From positions 9,777,501-9,841,500 of the forward strand of contig CATNEN010000003.1 in NCBI GenBank assembly GCA_950097015.1: DNA of 64,000 bases, in the 5' to 3' direction. Below the pieces are notes generated by a model. The model had not been told where the DNA came from. It saw nothing but the letters and a program-made list of their open reading frames with translations, and searched no databases. The position numbers and the translations under genes are program-made. This DNA is from Macrostomum hystrix (lineage: Eukaryota; Platyhelminthes; Macrostomidae). Shown piece by piece: positions 13,401 through 22,400 of this stretch (positions within the stretch are counted from its first letter, which is position 1; every line of letters starts with the position of its first letter).

Positions 13401-16400
13401 ACGTTCATACTTCAGTTTAAAACGTTCATACTTCAGTTTAAAACGCTCATACTTCAGTTTAAAACGCTCATACTTCAGTTTAAAACGTTCATACTTCAGT
13501 TTAAAACGCTCATACTTCAGTTTACAACGCTCATACTTCAGTTTAAAACGTTCATACTTCAGTTTACAACGTTCATACTTCAGTTTAAAACGCTCATTAC
13601 TTCAGTTTACAACGCTCATTACTTCAGTTTACAACGCTTGTGCTTTAGTTTAAAACGCTCATACTTTAGTTTACAACGCTCACTTTAGTTCACAACGCTC
13701 ATACTTCACTTTACAACGCTCATACTTTTGTTTACAACGCTCATACTTTAGTTTACACCGCTCATACTTCACTTTACAACGCTCATACTTTTGTTTACAA
13801 CGCTCATACTTTTGTTTACAACGCTCATACTTTAGTTTACACCGCTCATACTTCACTTTATAACGCTCATACTTTTGTTTACAACGCTCATACTTTAGTT
13901 TACACCGCTCATACTTCACTTTACAACGCTCATACTTTTGTTTACAACGCTCACTTTAGTTTACAACGCTCATACTTTAGTTTAAACCGCTCATACTTCA
14001 CTTTACAACGCTCATACTTTAGTTTACAACGCTCATACTTTTGTTTACAACGCTCACTTTAGTTTACAACGCTCATACTTTTGTTTACAACGCTCACTTT
14101 AGTTCACAACGCTCATACTTTAGTTTACAACGCTCATACTTTTGTTTACAACGCTCACTTTAGTTTACAACGCTCATACTTTTGTTTACAACGCTCACTT
14201 TAGTTCACAACGCTCATACTTTAGTTTACAACGCTCACTTTAGTTCACAACGCTCATACTTTAGTTTACAACGCTCATACTTTTGTTTACAACGCTCACT
14301 TTAGTTTACAACGCTCACTTTAGTTTACAACGCTCACTTTAGTTCACAATGCTCATACTTTAGTTTACAACGCTCATACTTCAGTTTACAACGCTCATAC
14401 TTTAGTTTACAACGCTCATACTTTTGTTTACAACGCTCACTTTAGTTTACAACGCTCATACTTTAGTTTACACCGCTCATACTTCACTTTACAACGCTCA
14501 CTTTAGTTCACAACGCTCATACTTTAGTTTACAACGCTCATACTTTAGTTTACACCGCTCATACTTCACTTTACAACGCTCACTTTAGTTCACAACGCTC
14601 ATACTTTTGTTTACAACGCTCATACTTTTGTTTACAACGCTCATACTTCAGTTTACAACGCTCACTTTAATTCCTTTAGTTTAAAACGCTCATACTTCAG
14701 TTTACAACGCTCATACTTTAGTTTACAACGCTCATACTTCAGTTTACAACGCTCATACTTCAGTTTACAACGATTATAATTCAGTTTACACATTATGCTC
14801 ATCCACTGATCTAATGCTAGAATTTTTTCAATCGAACAAGTTTTCCCCTCCTAGGAAATATTTTACGAAATATTTTACTTAGTAAAAATCGCATGTTTTC
14901 TATCTGAAATTGTACATTCTCTTTGATATGTTAGATCGTTCCAAATTGTGACAAGTCTATATTTAGGTAGCTTTTCTAAACATTGTTCCTAATGGCATTG
15001 GCGTAGAATAAAAAAAATTTTTTACATTTCCAGGAGACCAAGCTGCAGCCAAACCTGGAGGTGAGTTGCTTTTTTATTATTTTTTTTATCAGCTCAGAAA
15101 AGTTTTACAGAAAGTCGACTCGAAAGAAAACTCGATTACAACAAAATAGTGCTAGTATAAAAAGATACAATTAAACGAATAATCAAGTTTCAAATGCTAA
15201 TAAATTTAACACATCTATATAAAACTGTTGATAAAATCTAACTACTCTACTTATAACATAATTATTAGTAGCAATATAAGAGTGTGTTTTATTCATTGAA
15301 TATTTTGCGCAATCACTAAGTGACTTCTTTTTCACCCTCTCACTCCATTCGACACGCCCAAATCGTCCAGATGAAAGCAGCCAAAATGAGACCTGAAATT
15401 TATAATCATGGCTGATATATTATATGGACTAACAGTCTGCCCTTGTCTTGATTTCTTATGCATGCAATAAATTGAGTCTTCGCAGTAAGAGACCGTCTTT
15501 ACGGCTGTGAGCCAATTCAGGCCGAGAGTCAAAATATATTTAAGTTTAACAGAGCGATAAGGAAGGGGGGTTGGCGGTACGATAACAAGAGTGCGCGACT
15601 GAGGGTAGGAGAGGAGGCTAGAACGTGAGCGGCGGACCAATCAGAGAGGAGAAAAGAAAGAAAGGATAGAGAATGAGAGATCAGCCGCAGAGATAACGAG
15701 AGAGAAAGAACTAGATTGAACTGGACGATGTAAACAAGAAAAGTGCAGAGAACGAAAGAGTGAATAGAGGACAGAAGGCAAGACGAAAGTCGCGACAGCC
15801 CTTGATCATATTAATATACTCTACACTGATTCAAATCGATTTTTTATCTTACATGAAAATGACTTATATTTTGTGTCAATTCAAATCTAAACAGTAAACA
15901 TCTATGCTTATTAAGCTCTTGCTTCTTAAAGATTTGCTAAACTCTCAGCTCTATCTGAAACTTGAATACGGTAAAACTAGATCCTAGAAGGAATTTCTCC
16001 AATTGGTTGACAGTCTTTTTTTAAAACGAACGCGTCAAATTTGATTTTTAAATAAAAACGGATTCCTCCTTGGAAAAAAATATATAATTGGGCCAGATGT
16101 GCAACCAGTCGTTGAGCGTACAGTCTGTGGACTGGGGAGGGGGCGCCACAGGCCGCTCACGATTTTCTAAAACATCTTACTACTGAACGAATTGAAGCAA
16201 TTTTATGAGTTTAGTCATCCTTTGGTGACATTGGACCCGCAGCCAGCCAGGAGGCAATTCTGCCCATTTCGCTGACTCCTGAGCACACACGCACACAGAT
16301 ACTGTACGCAGGCACACACTCACACAGGTGTGTACATCTGCCCTGACTTTCTCATCGTCAGGCAGTGCCTTGGAGGCAAGACACTTATCTCTTGATTGGA

Positions 16401-19400
16401 TTGCTTCAGCCAGCTGTTAAAATTGGGTCCCATTATTTGCTGGGATAATTTTGGATGGATGTGGCGTCCCAATAGTCCATGGACTGAACGGTCGTACGCA
16501 GCCTTAGCTGCGGCTGTGCTGTCGGCTGTGAAAGGAGTTAGTTTTTCGCAGTTCGAAATAGATAAATATTTACAATTCTAAATTCTGAGCTTGAAAATTT
16601 TGATTCCGATGACTAAAGTAGATAGATATTGTATTCAGATGCGCTGGTCGCTGTGTTAAAAATCCATCTTTTTATTGCGTTAATTGAAACTGAATTGATT
16701 CCATATTTTTATCGACTAAATTTTACGTAACTCTTTGATTTAAAATAGACGACGACAGGAAAATTAATTTATTCAGTCAAGGTGACTTAACTTTCTGAAT
16801 AGTTAAACAAAAAAGTTTGCTCGCAACTTTATTTTAGTCCCATCGTTTTTATACTTGGAATGATATAGTACTTGGATATGATACTTGGATGATAAATACT
16901 GCTTGCTTAAGTGTTTTTTAGCTTCCCATGAAAGTAGAAAAAGAAACAATTTTATTTATCTCTGCTCAAATCTGTGCTTATCTTGAAAATTAATCTGCAT
17001 GGCAACGGAATCGAATTTGTTCGCAGAGCACGACTGGCATCTGACAGTGAGCACAGGCTCAACTGGCTGCTCACCTGACTGCGAGCTGTTTATTCAGGTG
17101 TACGGCTTAACTGGCAAGTCCGACAATATTCGCTTGAAATCTGTTCAGCAGCATCTCCGGCTGCATCCAGACTGCGACGCCGACCTGCCGTTCAAGCTGA
17201 AAGCTGCCGAGCTTGGCCAGCTGTATAAACTGCGTATCAGCGCCTCGGACGATCGAGACGAGAACGAATGGTTTGTCAAACAGGTGAGTCACCTGAGCGA
17301 CATTCTTCGTTAGCCCTTTAGGCTGAGAATCAAATATACGAGCTAATAAAATAAGCGATAAGGAGGGGACTGAAGGGTGTAAGGAGTGCGGACGAGCCAG
17401 AGGGTAAGGGCTGAAAAGTACGTATGGGGTGAGGAAAGAGAGACGAACGGCGAGCCAATCAGAGACGAGAGAGAGGAAAGAGAGCTAAGAAGTTAAACGT
17501 ATCAGAGGGAGAGAGGAAAAAGTACTATAAAAGGGCACGCAAGCGTACAATTACAGAAAGGAAGAGGAATAGGAGCCGTAGTAAAGATTACTAATATAGT
17601 ATGGGTTGCATCATAAATCCATCATGAGCTTAAGTTCGCGGCGAGGCCACATTAAAATGTTGAAGCAGATGTACACACATGGAAAGTAGCTCCTTAATCT
17701 CATGATAGAAATAACTAAAATAACAACAATAATCATAATAAAAATATTTGCAGGGGCTGCGGGCAATGACACATCATTTGGTGCACACAAGACCCGCAGC
17801 CAGCGAGGAAACTATTTTGCCCATTTCGCTGACTCCTGAGCACACACGCACACATATACTTAACGCAGGCACACACTCACACAAGTGTGTACATCTACTA
17901 TGACTTTCTCATCGTCAGGCAGTGTACACTCTCAGTGTGCATTGGAGGTTGGCCCTCATTGGCGTAAATTGCACGACAAGCGCCCAAAGCCTTCTCTCTG
18001 TGGCTGCGCCCCAAATAAATGTGGCCTCGCCGCGGAATCGAGCTCAGGGACCTTGGTGGGAGAGGAAAACGCGTTAACCGCTCTGCCACTGACGCCCTCT
18101 CGTGATAAAGATAATTGACATAGCAACCGCCCGCGCAGGTGTCACTGGAGCATCGATCTGCACCATTCGAGAAGTTCCACTGCCCAGTAGGTGAATGGTT
18201 CGGTCGATGTCGAGAGCCATTGCACGAGGTATCTCACGAGCTGCCACTGCTGCAGGATTTGGAAGGTGAGTTGATAAACATAAAAATAACAAATTGGCAT
18301 GATGGTACAAAAGTAACAAAACACAGCACTTTCGTATCTTCACAGTGCTGAGCTACACAGTGGAGATTGAGAATGCTCACACTGTACCATCGCCGGCTTC
18401 GCGACCCTACGTGCAGCTCCTGGGCAGTCGCGGCGACTCCGGCCATCGCCGTCTTCACCGCCAATCGAACGACGCCCAGACATCGTCGCCATTGACGCCG
18501 GACGCTGTCGACGCATTCAGAATCGACTGCGTCGACCTAGACCGTCTGGTAGGCGTTCGAGTTGGCCTAGAAAAACCTCAACCGGACGACGCCTGGCTTT
18601 TCGACACAGTCAGGGTCAGCGTGCCGCAGCGCCCGGAGCTCGGCGTCCAAGTTTTCAGCAACACCAGCGCCGAACTGGGACCCGACGTGGCCTCCGTGGA
18701 GCTTTATCCAGATGCTGGACTGTCAACTGCGGCCGGCACGCCCGAGCCTTCAAAACCGCTGGAAGCTGGGTCTCAACATCAGCAGCAGCAGCAGCAGCTT
18801 CAGGAGCAGCGCGAGGCATCCGGAAAATCGAGATCTCAGCAGCAGTGGGACTGGGTCGTCAAGCTGCGAGTCTCGCCCGATTCCGGAGCCAAGCAGACTG
18901 GTCGCCTGTTTCTGGCACTGTACGGCGATTCCGGTCACAGCAGAGACATCTGCCTGAACGCCGAGCAGAACGACGATCGCCAGAAGCAGCAGCTGGAGGA
19001 GGAGCAAGTGAAGAGGTCTCTACAGGAGCTGACGCCGGGTGCTGAGTGCGAGTTCCGCATGGTAACTGAGCCGCTCGGACGCCTGTGGAAGCTTCGCCTG
19101 TCTGTGCATCACCAGGACTCCTGGGACAATTTCAGCGTCAGCTCATTGCAGCTCTCTCGACTCGTCACAACAAAAGAAGGCGATGAGGAAGCAGCGGATA
19201 AGCAGGAATTCCATGTTGAGCTCAATGTTAAACTCGGGCGAACCTCAGACGCTGTGCTAGCTAAGGAGAAGCCACTAGAAGTAGACAGAACCCTGAAGCT
19301 GTATGAAATCGAAATGAAAGTTAGTCAAGTGTTCGGAGCGTCGAGTGACACCGAATTTTTTGTTGACGTCGGCGGCAGCAGCGGCAACTCTGGCAGGCGC

Positions 19401-22400
19401 TTCCTGTTGCACGATCGCGAACGCTCGCTTTGGTTCAGCGAGGGCGCACTTCGACGCTTCCAAATTGAGGCCGTGGACCTCGGCAGTCCCAAGGTGCTGT
19501 TCGTTGGGCATGACAAACCCGGACGAGCTGGAGTTGGTACCTGCTTTGATTGGGTGAGATATGAGCTTGTTCTTGTTTTAGCTAATCGCCACTATGGAAT
19601 AGGACGAGAAACTAAGTTTCTTAGAAAAAGTTAGTGAGGCCGGTTTTCCTGAAAATACATTAGGAAATCATAACTTTTTTCAAAACAAATTTAGTGACTG
19701 TTTTTGAATGGAGGCAGCCCAAAGTATAATTTTTGAGTTTCCTTATTTATAACTTCAATGATCTTTAGGCTTTATTAGTAAAATATCAATTTTATAATAA
19801 TTTTACAAACTTACAAACTCATCTTTCAGGTGTCGGTACGTGAATCGTCCGCCGAGACCAAACTGGTGTTCCCCTGCGGTCGCTGGTTCGATTCCGCCTT
19901 CGATCAAGTGTCTGTTGAGCGAGAGCTGTCAGCCTGCGAGACTGTACACGCCAGCGAGGGGGAGTTTGATTTCAACGGCGGCCAGGTGGTACTCACCCTG
20001 TGCAGCGATGCTTGCTCCGATCCTTATAAAGGACCTGTACATGTGAGTCTGTGGGATGGTTTTATAGCTACTCACCGGAATACGACCCGTCTGAGCGAAT
20101 ACGAATAAAAAATCTCACCTTAGCAACCATCGGAAATCCCAATAGAGAAACATACTGAAAAACCTCTCCTTGGCAACCATCGGAAATCCCAATAGAGAAA
20201 CATACTGAAAAACCTCTCCTTGGCAACCATCGGAAATCCCAATAGAGAAACATACTGAAAAACCTCTCCTTAGCAACCATCGGAAATCCCAACAGAGATA
20301 CCTACTCAAAATCTCTCCTTAGCAACCTGAAATCGCTCCCATCATTGGTCATCCAGGTGACAGCCGTCGGCGCCAAGGGCCAATCCGGCGGACTGACGCA
20401 GCCCAGCATCGAGATTCAACCAGGCGGCCTGGCGGAGTTCGCCGTCGACTTCAGCCAAGGCACCACCGGCCGAGTCCAGCTGCTTCGCCTGCAGTTGAGC
20501 AGTCCTTCGATGGACGTCACCCTGAGCGGACTCTGCATCCGGGAGGCTGGCAACTGGTTGGCCAGCGCCATCAGCACCAACAACCCAGCGATTCGTCGCT
20601 GGTCCGCTCTGGAATTCGGCGCAGCTTCGGAGGCCGGCGCCTCGTGTCACGATGTGCCATTAGATAAGGGTCTGCGGCTGGTAAACTACATTATCGGAAT
20701 TCGAACAGCTGCCGGCGACGATGGAAATGCCAGACCGCCGAAGAGGTTCACAGTGGATATTCAGGTTGGTCCGATGTGTTAGACACAATAAACAATGCGG
20801 GTTAGACACAATGCTTCGGATGCTTCGACACGACGATTCGGGTGATAGACGCGATGATTCGGGTGTTAGACACGGTGAATGAGGACGCGATTCTTTGGAG
20901 GTTTCATACACAATTTTTAGAGCTGTTAGACACAACACTTTGTGTGTTAAACCAACTAATAGGGGTATTAGACACGTAGCTTTTTGTGTTAGACATAATG
21001 GTTCGGGGTGTTAGATACAATCGTTGATAGGTGTTGCGCACAATGCTTCTAAGGCGTTACACACAATCTTTTGGATGTCTTAGATAAAAAACTTAGTGTG
21101 TTAGACAAACTGGTTCGGGTTGCGATGATTCGGGGTGTTAGACGCGATGATTCGGGGGTGTTAGACGCGATGATTCGGTGTGATAGACGCGATGATTCGG
21201 GGTGTTAGACGCGATGATTCGGGTTTCGATGAGTTAGTTCTGCAACATCCAACTCGGCAATTTCTCGCACAGGGTCGCCACGGTCGCACAGAGGGGCGTC
21301 CGCTAGGTCCGCGCGCCCTGATTCGCGAAGACTTCGGCCACCGACCGAATGGCATGGACACTTTCCTGGTGCCGGCTGTCTATGTGGGTCCTCCGCTGCG
21401 GCTGACGATCGCTCTGGCTGATCGCGACGCTGCCGCTGACGACTCGGACAGTCCAGACTCGATCTCCTGGCCAATCGCGGAGGTCATTCTACGCGAAGGC
21501 GAGTTCAATCCGTACGAGTTCCGCTTCCTGACCAACAATGCTCGCCTGACGCCCAGCTCAACCAGTCTGCAGCTTCGAGAGCCTCAACGCGTGCCAGCGG
21601 CTGCGGGGCTGACTGGCCTGCCGGAGTTTCCCAGGACAACCGGACGGTTCAACGTCGTCCTGCACATCGGCAGCGTTGGCTGGACTGGCGAACCGGCGAA
21701 TTGTCGGCTGAGACTGTCTGCCAGCGGCACAATGTCACTGGCGGACACTCAGCCGCAGGAGCTCCTGCCTGCAGGAGACCGCGGCCTGGCCAGCTACTCG
21801 GTGCACCGATTCCTGCTGGACTTTGGCGATATCGGCGAACTGACCAGGCTCCGGTTGGACCTGACTGGCGTTCCTGAGGCTCGCCTCGAGGTGACCAAGC
21901 TCCGCCTATCGGACGCCGGGTCGAGCGCCGAGTTTTTCTTGCCGGTGAATCGGGTGCTGGCCTGCGGCGAGTCCGTCGAGCTGGCCGCCTGCCGGCCGGG
22001 AGTGCCGCAGCCGCGCACCCTGGCCTATCAGATCAGCCTGAGGCTGGGCGCCGGTCGGAACGGTGCTGGTTGTGGCGACTTGGCAGCCAACAGTCTGAGC
22101 CTGAAGCTGCACGGCGATATGGGCGAGTCGGGCGCGATGCCGCTGCCGCCGAGTCAGCAGCCTCTGTCGCCGGGTCAAACTCTGCACGCTCGGCTCAACT
22201 GCCTCTCTGTTGGCCAGCTGACTGGCCTCACAATCGGTCACGACTTTCCCGGACGGGGCCAGGGCGTGTACATCGACCACGCCACGGTGTCCTACGCAGA
22301 TCCGAGCGTTGCCACGGTGTACTTCCCCGCCAAACGCTGGCTGGACGCCGGCTGGGGCGACGGATTCACCCAGGCGAGGCTGGGCCCGCCGGCGCTGGAC

